Source of the DNA: Gehongia tenuis | GTDB taxonomy: Bacteria; Bacillota; Clostridia; Christensenellales; NSJ-53 | Direction of reading: 5' to 3' | Length of the DNA stretch: 64,000 nucleotides | NCBI RefSeq assembly: GCF_014384795.1 | Contig: NZ_JACRSR010000003.1 | Coordinates: 1-64,000, forward strand | Shown: positions 31,921 to 40,294 of the stretch, piece by piece | Layout of the letters: the number at the start of each line of letters is the position of its first letter | How positions within the stretch are numbered: position 1 is the first letter of the stretch | Made by a program: the position numbers and the translations under genes | Notes under the pieces: model-generated | Told to the model about the DNA's origin: nothing | Databases searched by the model: none | The model's input: the letters and a program-made list of their open reading frames with translations, nothing else

Positions 31921-33072
31921 TTAAACACCCCTCGAAATGGCTTGCCGCTTGAGATCCGCGTTGTCATGGACATACAGACGTGTCGTAATATCGATGCTGG
32001 CATGGCCCATGAGCTTGCTGATCGTCACGATATCCACGCCGCGCTCATAGAGGATACTCCCGAAACTATGCCGCAGCTCGTGGGGCGTGAGCCGGGGGAT
32101 GTCGTTGTGGCCTTCGGTCTTGCAGAAATCTATGAAATCGTCCATGAACTTGTCGTACTGCCGCCGCCAGCTATGGGGACCACAGCCGCCCCCAAATCTG
32201 TTGGTGATAAGGTATTGATGGGGAACGATGACCTTGCCCCGCTGCCGCCGCGTGTACCGGGGGACGGATTTAAGGATGTCGTCCAGATCCTCCCTGTAGG
32301 GGATGTCCCGCACGGACTTACGCGTTTTGCAGGCGTGATACTCGAGGCCGTAGCGGGTCTCGGAGACGGACTGGCGCACATGGATGACCCGCGCCGTTTC
32401 GTCGATAGCGGCGAGCTCCAGAGCCAGCAGCTCACCCAGTCGCATCCCTGTCTTAATCAGGATAATGGGCCCCACGCCGAAAGGGTGACGGCGGGCGAAG
32501 CTCACAAAGATTTGGGCCTGGTCATAGGTATAGGCCTGCTTGGCCTTGATCCGGTCATCGGCGCTCTTGGACAGTTTGATCCTCTTGGCCGGGTTTTTGC
32601 TGATCAGATCGTTTTCCATGGCGCGCTCAAAGATATCGGATAGGATGAGCTTGAGCTTATGTTGCTGGGAATAGGAGTAGCCGGCCTTGGTCTGAAAAAA
32701 TCGCTGAACGTGTACCGGGCGGACCTCGGAGAGCCGCATCCTGCCAAAGTAGGGGATGATGTGCTTGTCCAACGGGCCCTTGTAGGACCGCTCCAAGGTT
32801 ACGTCCCGGACGGAGCCCTCTTTGTAGGTCGTGAGCCAGTTGTTGGCCCACTGCTCAAATGTGACGGTGGTAGGCGTGAGAGTGTTGGTCGCCAGCGCCA
32901 GCTTGTAGGCGTCGGCCTTCTCCAGGGCCTGCTTCCGAGAGGGGGCGTAGAAGCTCTTACGGATCGCCGATCCGTCGTAGTTCCGGCCCACGGTCACCTT
33001 GACCTCCACAAGTTTGGACTGGGTTTCACGCTTTGTTTTCTGCTTTTTTTGTTTTTTCGGTGGGGTCGCCAT
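31921..33072 (-). CDS. int: Tyrosine recombinase integrase of prophage 2
   Basis: 383 residues from ATG 33072 with GAAAGGAG upstream. The N-terminal Lys/Gln-rich AP2-like arm-binding region precedes a SAM-like core-binding domain (about 90-175) and the catalytic domain with Arg in GMRLGELLAL, HELRHSFGS (H-x-x-R), the GHASI His and Tyr in TTRLYVH. Integrates the phage at tRNA-Lys. Confidence 0.95.
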   Translation of the reverse strand: MATPPKKQKKQKTKRETQSKLVEVKVTVGRNYDGSAIRKSFYAPSRKQALEKADAYKLALATNTLTPTTVTFEQWANNWLTTYKEGSVRDVTLERSYKGPLDKHIIPYFGRMRLSEVRPVHVQRFFQTKAGYSYSQQHKLKLILSDIFERAMENDLISKNPAKRIKLSKSADDRIKAKQAYTYDQAQIFVSFARRHPFGVGPIILIKTGMRLGELLALELAAIDETARVIHVRQSVSETRYGLEYHACKTRKSVRDIPYREDLDDILKSVPRYTRRQRGKVIVPHQYLITNRFGGGCGPHSWRRQYDKFMDDFIDFCKTEGHNDIPRLTPHELRHSFGSILYERGVDIVTISKLMGHASIDITTRLYVHDNADLKRQAISRGV

Positions 33073-33204
33073 AAATTGCTCCTTTCCGGCTGGCCCCACC
33101 TTATGGTATAATAATAAGGCAGGGCTACGCCGCAGTGGTTTGGGGTGGGCATCTGCAACCGCTCCTTCGGTGCGCCAACACCGGGGGAGCATTTATTTTT
33201 GCTG
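33073..33204 (-). promoter_or_regulatory. Integrase upstream region
   Basis: 132 bp with the inverted repeat CCTTAT/ATAAGG at 33099-33119 and TATTAT inside it, about 30 bp before the integrase ATG on the minus strand. No good -35 is seen. The repeat is a candidate operator. I see no gene here. Confidence 0.35.
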
Positions 33205-33669
33205 TCATTCCTTGCCATGGGGCGCTGTTTGATAGGCCCGACGCTCAATATCGGAGCGTAGAAAGAGCTTGGTCTTGTCCAGGATTTTGATGGGCTCTAA
33301 TCTCTGGCGCTTGGTCAGCTTGTCGATATTTTGCCTGGAGCAGTCCAGGATTTGCGTCACGTCCGATGTCTCGATGACGTTATGGCGCACAAATGCCACA
33401 AGATCGTCGTAAGACAAGCCCTTGATTTCCACGCCGTTTTCCCATAATTCGCCCTCCGAAGCGTCAAGTTCCGGGGTCCAGGAAACGCCATAGCCGCCGG
33501 GCTCAACCTTAACCAGGGCAAATAAATCCGGATTTTCCAAGGCGGCATATTCGGGATAATCGGTGATGATGGGGCGCACGTCAAACAATTTGATCACCCC
33601 ATTTTCAAATATGACCAGAAGCCGCATATCGGACAGGGGCGTAACGGACGATACCTTGATGGACAACAT
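33205..33669 (-). CDS. DUF2442 protein with C-terminal HTH-like extension
   Basis: 154 residues with GGAGGTGTTATC upstream. The N-terminal half is DUF2442 (MRLLVIFENGVIKLFDVRPII, FALVKVEPGGYGVSW); the C-terminal 60 residues include DVTQILDCSRQNIDKLTKRQRLEPI, resembling a DNA-binding helix-turn-helix. DUF2442 and DUF4160 genes often occur as a pair and are suspected toxin-antitoxin-like modules. Confidence 0.75.
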   Translation of the reverse strand: MLSIKVSSVTPLSDMRLLVIFENGVIKLFDVRPIITDYPEYAALENPDLFALVKVEPGGYGVSWTPELDASEGELWENGVEIKGLSYDDLVAFVRHNVIETSDVTQILDCSRQNIDKLTKRQRLEPIKILDKTKLFLRSDIERRAYQTAPHGKE

Positions 33670-33713
33670 GATAACACCTCCTAGCAGGTTAGGTTAGGGG
33701 GAAACTCCCGCCG

Positions 33714-33917
33714 TTATTCGAGCGGCGGGAGTTTTTTTAACGTCCGGTTATTCCACATATCCATTAGTTCCGTTTGGTATTTTTGGCCCCATTCCTGCAC
33801 AAGTGTTTGTGCTTTGGCCGGTAGATCGCCTTCGATCATTTTTAGGGTAGAGATTTCGAACATGCCGTTGTGCTCTCCGTATACTGCGTGGATGTGTGGA
33901 GGATTGTGCTCATTCAT
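33714..33917 (-). CDS. DUF4160 protein, shortened at the N-terminus
   Basis: 67 residues opening MNEHNPPHIHAVYGEHNG. Complete relatives start about 15 residues earlier with a FYG-type strand, from memory; the frame upstream here is closed by a TGA. Partner of the DUF2442 gene downstream. The palindrome GTTGACGTTAGTCAAC at 33922-33937 lies just before the start. Confidence 0.65.
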   Translation of the reverse strand: MNEHNPPHIHAVYGEHNGMFEISTLKMIEGDLPAKAQTLVQEWGQKYQTELMDMWNNRTLKKLPPLE

Positions 33918-33974
33918 AATGGTTGACGTTAGTCAACTAAAAATATAAAACAATCACCAGAAATCTAGACTTTT

Positions 33975-34475
33975 TTATGCCGTTTCGTCTTCGCTAAATT
34001 TCTGGAGGGTCTTAAGCGAGGATCGAAAAAAGACTTTATGCTTGCAAAACATGCCCAAATAGAATCCGACGAATATCAAAAAGAACCCCGACACGACAAT
34101 GGATATGACCATCATATACCGCCCAAGAAAACCACCAAATATGGACGTGCCCATGAGCTCTGCTGACCCAGAAAACAAGGGAATAATATTGATGATCATG
34201 CCAACACCAAAAACGATCAAAAAGATGATGTTTGATACCCAACTGATCGACGACACATCATAGATCGTGACCCAGGCCCACACCGCGGTTACGGAAAGCA
34301 CAAGCTGTACGACAAAGCCCAAAGCATTGCCATCCCAGGCGGTGATATATTGCACAATACCGCTGATCAGTAGTACAGTAATCACCGGAAGCCAGAAATA
34401 CATGTAGGCTTTTAGACCGACAATCCGCCGCCCATAGTAGGATAGCTTTTCTTCTCGACGCTCTTTAGATGACAT
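33975..34475 (-). CDS. Small membrane protein of the lysogeny region, unknown
   Basis: 166 residues with about five membrane helices (FWLPVITVLLISGIVQYI, LVLSVTAVWAWVTIY, WVSNIIFLIVFGVGMIINII, MVISIVVSGFFLIFVGFYL) and a cytoplasmic tail. It is co-directed with the repressor and lower in GC than the late genes. Its place suggests expression in the lysogen; superinfection exclusion is one possibility. Confidence 0.6.
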   Translation of the reverse strand: MSSKERREEKLSYYGRRIVGLKAYMYFWLPVITVLLISGIVQYITAWDGNALGFVVQLVLSVTAVWAWVTIYDVSSISWVSNIIFLIVFGVGMIINIIPLFSGSAELMGTSIFGGFLGRYMMVISIVVSGFFLIFVGFYLGMFCKHKVFFRSSLKTLQKFSEDETA

Positions 34476-34495
34476 TCCGTTACCTCCCTTGCTCC

Positions 34496-35209
34496 TTATT
34501 GGTTCATCATACTGTTAAGAATTCGATTTGCCCCAACTGGTGGGTGAGCAATACTATCAGTAGTTCTAAGATTCATAATTTTAAGATTGACGTATAGAAT
34601 AGGTATACCACCGCGAGTCTTAATCTGCTCTTTAGCCGTTGAAGCGCCAACAATGGCCCCAGCGGTACCAAAAAGCGTTCCGCCAACAACTGCTCGCGTG
34701 AAACCGCCCATCTTTTTTGTAACCGTATGTTCGCCCGCACTTTCGATTTGATATCCTTCGATCTCAGAAAAGGAAAAAACTATAGGCTCCTTTTTGAGAT
34801 GTCTCTTTTGAGAGATATATGCCCATTTATGTTCGGTATCCAAAACAATACGACCGGATAAAGGGCTTTTAACTACCCTGGATTCCTCAAATTTTTTTAA
34901 CCGTTCATGATTTCTTTCCCAGGCAGCTTTGACTTCGTCAGTGGTTGCCAACATAGAATGAAGGCAAATACGGCTACAGGCCGAACAAATCTCACCATCT
35001 CCAATTTGGCTCCTAACAAGCTTTGGTAGTTTTTGGTTGCATATCGAGCATGGATGCTCACTTTTATAAGAGCTCCTTTTCTTCTTGATTAACCCAATTA
35101 TCAATAGAAGCACTCCAACTCCAAGGGCACCCACTGCTGCTTCAATATCCATATGGGTTATCAGAAAAATTATGGCTAAACTTAGAAATGCAATTGCGGC
35201 GATAATCAT
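34496..35209 (-). CDS. Membrane-anchored DUF4428-type zinc-ribbon protein
   Basis: 237 residues: two N-terminal membrane helices (IIAAIAFLSLAIIFLIT, ALGVGVLLLIIGLI), a zinc ribbon CSICNQKL...CSAC near 55-85, then a β-rich domain and a Gly-rich segment (GFTRAVVGGTLFGTAGAIVGAST). DUF4428 ribbons occur in phage and host proteins of unknown role. It sits 14 bp after the repressor gene. Confidence 0.7.
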   Translation of the reverse strand: MIIAAIAFLSLAIIFLITHMDIEAAVGALGVGVLLLIIGLIKKKRSSYKSEHPCSICNQKLPKLVRSQIGDGEICSACSRICLHSMLATTDEVKAAWERNHERLKKFEESRVVKSPLSGRIVLDTEHKWAYISQKRHLKKEPIVFSFSEIEGYQIESAGEHTVTKKMGGFTRAVVGGTLFGTAGAIVGASTAKEQIKTRGGIPILYVNLKIMNLRTTDSIAHPPVGANRILNSMMNQ

Positions 35210-35223
35210 TCATAAGCCTCCCA

Positions 35224-35889
35224 CTAAACCACATTACTCAAAAATGCTACAGCCTTACCAATGATACGGATAGCTTCCAATTCGGTGCCCACATAAACCA
35301 ACGGCGCATATTGCGGATTTTCGGGCTGAAGAACGACTTTATTAGGATACTTATACACCCGCTTTAGGGTGGCTTCATCGTCAATAATAACGGCGGCAAT
35401 CTCCCCATTCTCAACATCCGGCTGCTGATGGATATACACAATATCGCCATCCTGGATTCGTGCCCCAATCATACTTTCGCCCTTGCACCGCAGGCAGAAG
35501 TCTGCATGAACGTTTTCGGGCATGTCTACCTCGTCCTCAATATTCTCCTGAGCAAGGATGGGCTCACCGCACGCGATTGTACCCAGCAGCGGAACCTTGC
35601 GCATTTTGGGCAGGGGCATGATGTTGTCGGGGAGAGTTGCATCTGGTTTCAAAGAGACTTGTTGATCACTATCCAGGGCAGAAATAACATCATTGACATC
35701 AAGGCCAACGACAACAGCTACAGCTTTTATAGTTTCAAGAGACGGGATAGGGGGTTTTCCACTTTTAGGATTATAATTCCGTTCCAATATAGAAATATAA
35801 GCCTTGCTAAGACCGGCTCTGTCCGCAAACTCTTGCATATTCATGTTATGGTCTTTCCTGTAATCGCTTATAATATCACCTAAAATCAT
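35224..35889 (-). CDS. CI-like repressor (XRE HTH plus S24 peptidase)
   Basis: Maintains lysogeny. 221 residues: HTH_3 at about 8-65 (MQEFADRAGLSKAYISILERN), a hinge with a probable cleavage site TIACGEPI, and a LexA/S24 domain with Ser in KGESMIGARIQDGD and Lys in EATLKRVYK. It should self-cleave with RecA in SOS. Its promoter overlaps an operator half-site (see 35913-35988). Confidence 0.92.
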   Translation of the reverse strand: MILGDIISDYRKDHNMNMQEFADRAGLSKAYISILERNYNPKSGKPPIPSLETIKAVAVVVGLDVNDVISALDSDQQVSLKPDATLPDNIMPLPKMRKVPLLGTIACGEPILAQENIEDEVDMPENVHADFCLRCKGESMIGARIQDGDIVYIHQQPDVENGEIAAVIIDDEATLKRVYKYPNKVVLQPENPQYAPLVYVGTELEAIRIIGKAVAFLSNVV

Positions 35890-35912
35890 TATATAACCTC
35901 CATGTCAAATAC

Positions 35913-35988
35913 ATAATACAGTACACTAGACAAGAAGTCAAGATTTTTGTAAATTAGGCTTGACAATGAATGTCTAGTGTGCTAGACT
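35913..35988. promoter_or_regulatory. CI/Cro switch: divergent promoters and operators
   Basis: Leftward promoter: TTGACT (35941-35936), 17 bp, TATTAT (35918-35913). Rightward promoter: TTGACA (35960-35965), 17 bp, TAGACT (35983-35988). Operator GTCTAGTGTGCTAGAC (35972-35987) covers the rightward -10; an imperfect copy (minus GTCTAGTGTACTGT, 35931-35918) overlaps the leftward -10. A third copy is at 36206-36221. Confidence 0.85.
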
Positions 35989-36011
35989 ACAGGCAATGGA
36001 GGTGAACAAAA

Positions 36012-36203
36012 TTGCCATACAGGATTAAAGAGAAAAGGCTGAAACACAATCTGACACAAGAAGAACTCGCAGCAAAATCGGGGGTATCTAGAGCCACTAT
36101 ATCTGGCCTAGAAACAGGCATGGTGACGATAACAACGACCGAAACTTTGCGTAAAATTGCACAAGCTTTGGGAGAAAAAGTTAGTGATATTTTTTTAGAC
36201 TAA
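36012..36203 (+). CDS. Cro-like XRE regulator
   Basis: 63-residue HTH_3 protein (LTQEELAAKSGVSRATISGLETG) divergent from the repressor. The start is TTG 36012 with GGAGGTG upstream. It probably lowers repressor expression during lytic growth through the shared GTCTAG operators. Confidence 0.88.
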   Translation: MPYRIKEKRLKHNLTQEELAAKSGVSRATISGLETGMVTITTTETLRKIAQALGEKVSDIFLD

Positions 36204-36205
36204 TA

Positions 36206-36221
36206 GTCTAGTGAGCTAGAC
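36206..36221. promoter_or_regulatory. Third repressor operator, downstream of the cro-like gene
   Basis: GTCTAGTGAGCTAGAC differs from the 35972 operator by one base in the centre. It starts just after the cro-like stop, where it could loop with the upstream sites or block early transcription. Confidence 0.8.
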
Positions 36222-36241
36222 ATGATGAAGGGGCTGAAAAT

Positions 36242-36421
36242 ATGAAATACGCGGTGGAAGCCAAGGTGTTTGACAATGGAAGAATGGTGGCCCGGGTAAG
36301 GCCGGCACGAGATGGCGAAGAAAGCGGCTGCACAGAGACACGGTCCTGCGATGTATGGGTCGATGTGTTTGATTCCGAAATGGAAGCGATCCGGTTCTGC
36401 AATGACTACAAGCGTGGTTAG
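36242..36421 (+). CDS. Small early protein (59 aa), unknown
   Basis: Opens MKYAVEAKVFDNGRMVARV, with a β-hairpin pattern then a C-terminal helix (DSEMEAIRFCNDYKRG). GAAGGGG is upstream. It is the first gene after the switch and probably an early accessory protein. Confidence 0.65.
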   Translation: MKYAVEAKVFDNGRMVARVRPARDGEESGCTETRSCDVWVDVFDSEMEAIRFCNDYKRG

Positions 36422-36462
36422 GAGCGGACAGAGATAACAACGACGGATAGGAGCGATGACTG

Positions 36463-36834
36463 ATGCTATGGATGATATCGGTGGTTGTTATCGGACATGC
36501 GGGCATATTGCTAAACTGGTTTTTGGGGTTCCGCTGCTACGCTAGAGGAACACACCCAAAATGCCCATATTGCATCAATGTGATTATTCATAAATTGTTT
36601 GTTTTGTGCAGCATTGGATGGCTTGTTTGGGGAAATGAAGCCTCATTAATATGGGTGACACTGCTGTTTATCGCTGGGTGTGCAAACTTCCTATTAGGCT
36701 GGGCTTTAGAAAAGGGCACCCGTAAAACTAAATTCGCCTGTGATCATTATGAATGGTTGATATGGCTAGGGCACGAATCATTTAGCATTATTTCGGCATG
36801 CACCATCGTTGATTGGTACGGAAAGCTCGTATGA
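36463..36834 (+). CDS. Small membrane protein, unknown
   Basis: 123 residues with three membrane helices (WMISVVVIGHAGILLNWFL, LFVLCSIGWLVWG, WVTLLFIAGCANFLLGWAL) and CPYC. Ribosome-binding site GGAGCGATGACTG is fair. Its end overlaps the convergent gene at 36778 by 57 bp. Confidence 0.55.
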   Translation: MLWMISVVVIGHAGILLNWFLGFRCYARGTHPKCPYCINVIIHKLFVLCSIGWLVWGNEASLIWVTLLFIAGCANFLLGWALEKGTRKTKFACDHYEWLIWLGHESFSIISACTIVDWYGKLV

Positions 36835-37227
36835 AATAGCCTGGTTAAGCGCGATAAATTCATTTGAATCCAGCAGGTAGGTATAGTGATTCTGTGCGTT
36901 CCAGTTACCATCTACCAATTTATTTACGGTTTCAATCAATTTTGCCGTATCCGGTGATACATAGATGCAAGCTTTTTTTGCTGCTGCAAAATAGTTTGCA
37001 GGGGTAAATTTATCCGGCGGCAATCGATCTGATACCATCGCGCCGAGATGATACATAAAAGATTCAAGCGCTTCTTTTCGGGATGCCTCATAGATTTTAG
37101 TTCGCTCCAATTTTATCTGGAATTCTTGTTGGCGGTTTTGTCCAATGAATTGGAAAACGGAGATAAAAACTGTAGGAATAATTGATATTGCGGCACCAAT
37201 AAGAACGGCAATTAGCGTATCAGACAT
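36778..37227 (-). CDS. Membrane-anchored protein, unknown
   Basis: 149 residues from ATG 37227 with GAGGTGCA upstream. One N-terminal helix (DTLIAVLIGAAISIIPTVFISVFQFIG), then a soluble helical part (ERTKIYEASRKEALESFMYHLG). It reads against the early operon, so it may be a lysogenic-conversion gene. Confidence 0.6.
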   Translation of the reverse strand: MSDTLIAVLIGAAISIIPTVFISVFQFIGQNRQQEFQIKLERTKIYEASRKEALESFMYHLGAMVSDRLPPDKFTPANYFAAAKKACIYVSPDTAKLIETVNKLVDGNWNAQNHYTYLLDSNEFIALNQAISYELSVPINDGACRNNAK

Positions 37228-37375
37228 AACTGCACCTCGTTTATGGAGATAACCAAATTGTACCACATAGGCTAAGAATTTTCCAGAGAGGGGAGGAGGA
37301 AATTGAAGCATGTATATCCATGGAGCGATTGCAAACCACCCCAAACCACAACCAAAGCAGAAAGGAGTAATCGGT

Positions 37376-37645
37376 ATGAAGGTACCCAAGATTATTGAGG
37401 AGCAGCAGCGAGCATTCCTGGAGCTGCTGGAACGGGACGACAGTCCATGTGTCACGGCCAAGGATTTGGCGGTCCTTTGGGGCGTGGACGTGGACATCAT
37501 CCGGGCAGCGGCGGAACACGGTACATTGCCCTTCGGGTTTGGCGGGCGGCAGGGCCCGCACTCATCCAGGTTTTGCCGCATCCCCAAGCTGCCCCTGTAC
37601 AACTGGATGACCCAGGCGGCGTTGTACCGGGACCTCGGAGAGTGA
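37376..37645 (+). CDS. Small HTH protein, excisionase-like
   Basis: 89 residues with AAAGGAG upstream. A winged-helix-like core, VTAKDLAVLWGVDVDIIRAAAEHGTLPFGFGG, then a short arm. MerR/Xis-type proteins look like this, so excision or early regulation is possible. Confidence 0.55.
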   Translation: MKVPKIIEEQQRAFLELLERDDSPCVTAKDLAVLWGVDVDIIRAAAEHGTLPFGFGGRQGPHSSRFCRIPKLPLYNWMTQAALYRDLGE

Positions 37646-37653
37646 ATGCAGGG

Positions 37654-37782
37654 ATGACCCGCTGTGACGCTTGTGGAGAGCTAATCAGTGAGGTCTACTT
37701 GAGCCTCTACGATTATCCGTTATGCGCGGCCTGCAAAGAGCTAGAGGATTGGATCCGTGAGACAAAGCAACGAGAGGAGTGA
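37654..37782 (+). CDS. Zinc-ribbon peptide (42 aa)
   Basis: MTRCDACGELISEVYLSL then CAACKEL: two CxxC pairs about 20 residues apart, enough for one zinc site. GTG 37642 is an alternative start. Function unknown. Confidence 0.55.
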   Translation: MTRCDACGELISEVYLSLYDYPLCAACKELEDWIRETKQREE

Positions 37783-37787
37783 TCGGT

Positions 37788-38015
37788 TTGAAAGTGCTTA
37801 CAAAGACCTATTATGTATGCGAGATTTGTGGCCGGACGTCAACAGTCCAAGATCGGATCAAGGCGTGCCAGGAATCCCACAAGCTGCTGGAGGATCCCGC
37901 CACGGTCGTGGAGCCCCAATACGCCCGCGGCGAACCTTATCCCACGGCGATCAAGGTCATCTTTGGGGACGGCCCTGTGCGTAGTTATGGCTTGAGATGG
38001 GAGGTGAAGAAATGA
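37788..38015 (+). CDS. Small protein with a zinc-finger-like start, unknown
   Basis: 75 residues from TTG 37788 with GAGGAG upstream. The opening YYVCEICGRTSTVQDRIKACQESH holds CxxC and a later C-x3-H, a possible zinc finger. It overlaps the next gene by 4 bp. Confidence 0.55.
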   Translation: MKVLTKTYYVCEICGRTSTVQDRIKACQESHKLLEDPATVVEPQYARGEPYPTAIKVIFGDGPVRSYGLRWEVKK

Positions 38016-38272
38016 GGACAATCATTGAGGTGTGTGACGATTGCCACGACTGCCGGGGCAGCGCATGGAAGCCGAAGCGGCGGGCCGCGGCCGAGTGGCT
38101 GCTGGATGTGTCCATCTGCCTGGAGCGGTCGGACGGCAAAGTGCTTTTCCGGGCCTCAGCCAAGGACCGGTGCCCAGCGTGCGTCGCCAGCTATATCGGC
38201 CAGCTCCGGGAGATGGCGGGCGACAATCAGCTGGAAATAACGATGGACAGGAGGGAGATCAATGAGGTATGA
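38012..38272 (+). CDS. Small early protein with cysteine pairs, unknown
   Basis: 86 residues from ATG 38012 with GGGAGGTGA upstream. CDDCHDC near the start and CPAC near residue 55 may bind a metal. It shares the early operon with other cysteine-rich peptides. Confidence 0.6.
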   Translation: MRTIIEVCDDCHDCRGSAWKPKRRAAAEWLLDVSICLERSDGKVLFRASAKDRCPACVASYIGQLREMAGDNQLEITMDRREINEV

Positions 38273-38462
38273 CAACGTGTTTGGCGTGGACTACCAGGAC
38301 CTATTCGGCCCAGAAACGACAAAAAAAGAAGGCCCCCAAAAAGAGGAACCCAGAAAAAGATTACAATTACATTATACCCAGGCGAAAGGGATCCGTCAAG
38401 ACACTCGCGGGCTATACCTTGTCGGGCGGTCAGCTCCGATTGAGGCCGCTGGAAGGAGATAA
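38262..38462 (+). CDS. Small basic protein, unknown
   Basis: 66 residues with AGGAGGGAG upstream; highly charged (ETTKKEGPQKEEPRKR). A second frame from 38269 is also open to 38466, so which one is coded is not certain. Confidence 0.4.
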   Translation: MRYDNVFGVDYQDLFGPETTKKEGPQKEEPRKRLQLHYTQAKGIRQDTRGLYLVGRSAPIEAAGRR

Positions 38463-38468
38463 CTGAAC

Positions 38469-38585
38469 ATGACACTGAACGATCATATTGAGGCCCTGGA
38501 CAACCTTGCGTGCGTTACACCCGTGTTCCCCTGCTGCGAGGGGCGGCGGTACATGGCGCTGGTCGCTCGGGGTTATCGGGGATGA
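38469..38585 (+). CDS. Peptide coupled to the helicase gene (38 aa)
   Basis: Opens MTLNDHIEALDNLACVTPVF with GAAGGAG upstream and stops in an ATGA overlap with the helicase start. It may exist mainly for translational coupling. Confidence 0.5.
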   Translation: MTLNDHIEALDNLACVTPVFPCCEGRRYMALVARGYRG

Positions 38586-40294
38586 GCCAGCCCATCACGC
38601 CGCGGGCGGAGCTCCATGAGGGCAAGATCTGGCTTACCTGTCCCTTTAATGTGCGGGCGGCGGCAGATGCTGTCCCCGGTAGGCGCTGGGACCCATGGAA
38701 TCGTGTGTGGGTGCTGCCAAACACGGCGGCCACCCTGGAAATCCTGGCCGGGTTCCGGGGTCTGGAACTGGACGATGAGCTCATGGCGCGCTTGCCCCAG
38801 CCGGAGATCCCGGTGGAAGCAGTGGATGTTCCAGACGCGCCACCCATGCCCCTTCGCCCGGGGATCACACCTTTTGCACACCAGCAGGCGGCTTACGCTC
38901 TGGCGCTGCAGCATGACGGATACGCACTGCTCCATGAGCCGGGATGTGGCAAGACCCTGACAGCCATCGCGCTCATCGGACGGCGGCATTTGGAGGGGCA
39001 GGTGCGCCGGTGCCTGGTGGTTGCGCCGCTCTCCGTGATCCCGGCCTGGGAGCCGGAGTGGGCCGCCTATTCCAGTGTCCCGGCCACCCTGCGGCTTCTC
39101 ACCGGCTCCGGGGCCCAGAAGGCCGCGGCTCTCAAAGGCCTGGCCCGGGTCCAGGGGCTCGCCGTGGCGGTCATCAATTACGAGTCCGTGTGGCGGCTGG
39201 AGGATGAGATTGCCGCCTGGCGGCCGGACATGATCGTCTGTGACGAGTCCCAGCGGATCAAAAATCCCAAGGCCAAGCAGTCCCGGGCGCTGCATCGGCT
39301 GGGGCGGTTGGCCAAGTACCGGCTCATGCTTACCGGCACCCCGGTCAACAACGGGCCGCTGGACTTCTGGAGTCAATATCGGTACCTTGATCCCACGATC
39401 TTTGAGGGCAGCTATTACGCATTCCGCAACCACTACGCCGTGATGGGCGGCTTCGAGGGCAAGCAGGTGGTGGCTTACCGGGACCTAGGGGAGCTTACCC
39501 GCAAAGCTCACAGCGTCGCTCACCGGGTGACCAAGGCTGAGGCGTTGGATCTGCCGCCCTACACGGACCAGCTTAGATACTGCACCCTTGAGCCCGCAGC
39601 CCGAAAACTCTACAACACATTGGAGCGGGAATCGGCGGCGGAGCTCGAGGCCGCCGCGGTGGTTACGGCGCCGCTGGTGGTCACCCGAATGCTGCGCTTG
39701 TCTCAGCTCACCGGCGGCTATCTGAGGCCGGACGAGGGGGGAGAGGTCCGGCAGGTGAGCACTGCCAAGCTGCAGCTGCTCGAGGAGGTACTGGAGGACC
39801 TTGTCGCCGCTGGCAAAAAGATCGTGATCTTTGCTCGGTTCGTGCCGGAAATCCACGCGATCTGTTCCGCCGCAGCGGCGCTGGTGGGGGAAGCCGGATG
39901 CCGCGCCATCTGGGGCGAGACCCCCGGGGAACAGCGTGGCCAGGCGGTTCAGGACTTCCAGACCCTTGGTGAGGTCCGGGTGTTCGTGGCCCAGACCCGC
40001 ACAGCAGGCCTCGGCATCACTCTGCATGCAGCGGACACCTGCATATTCTACTCCCTCGATTACTCTTATGAGACCTATGAACAGGCCCGGGCCCGGATTC
40101 ACCGGGCGGGGCAGTGCCACCCCTGCACGGCCATCCACCTTATCGCGCAAAAGACCATTGACGAGGACGTGTTGGAGACCCTGCGGCGCAAGAAGGACTT
40201 CGCAGCGGAGATGGTGGACCGCTGGCGGGAAAGGAGAGGCCATGGAACTGATTCAGGAAATCCGCAGCCTCCAGCGGCTGCGGGACAGGATTGA
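38582..40294 (+). CDS. SNF2-family DNA helicase/translocase
   Basis: 570 residues from ATG 38582. A HARP-like N-terminal region (about 1-95) is followed by helicase motifs I EPGCGKT, II CDESQRIKN, III LTGTPVNN and the C-terminal motifs V-VI with QTRTAGLGITLHAADTCIF and QARARIHRAGQ. It translocates on double-stranded DNA, perhaps remodelling forks during phage replication. Confidence 0.93.
   Translation: MSQPITPRAELHEGKIWLTCPFNVRAAADAVPGRRWDPWNRVWVLPNTAATLEILAGFRGLELDDELMARLPQPEIPVEAVDVPDAPPMPLRPGITPFAHQQAAYALALQHDGYALLHEPGCGKTLTAIALIGRRHLEGQVRRCLVVAPLSVIPAWEPEWAAYSSVPATLRLLTGSGAQKAAALKGLARVQGLAVAVINYESVWRLEDEIAAWRPDMIVCDESQRIKNPKAKQSRALHRLGRLAKYRLMLTGTPVNNGPLDFWSQYRYLDPTIFEGSYYAFRNHYAVMGGFEGKQVVAYRDLGELTRKAHSVAHRVTKAEALDLPPYTDQLRYCTLEPAARKLYNTLERESAAELEAAAVVTAPLVVTRMLRLSQLTGGYLRPDEGGEVRQVSTAKLQLLEEVLEDLVAAGKKIVIFARFVPEIHAICSAAAALVGEAGCRAIWGETPGEQRGQAVQDFQTLGEVRVFVAQTRTAGLGITLHAADTCIFYSLDYSYETYEQARARIHRAGQCHPCTAIHLIAQKTIDEDVLETLRRKKDFAAEMVDRWRERRGHGTDSGNPQPPAAAGQD

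Noticed and set aside
38510..38581. Earlier start of the helicase at 38510
   Set aside because: It would overlap the 38-codon coupled gene fully; ATG 38582 sits in an ATGA overlap and opens the conserved domain.
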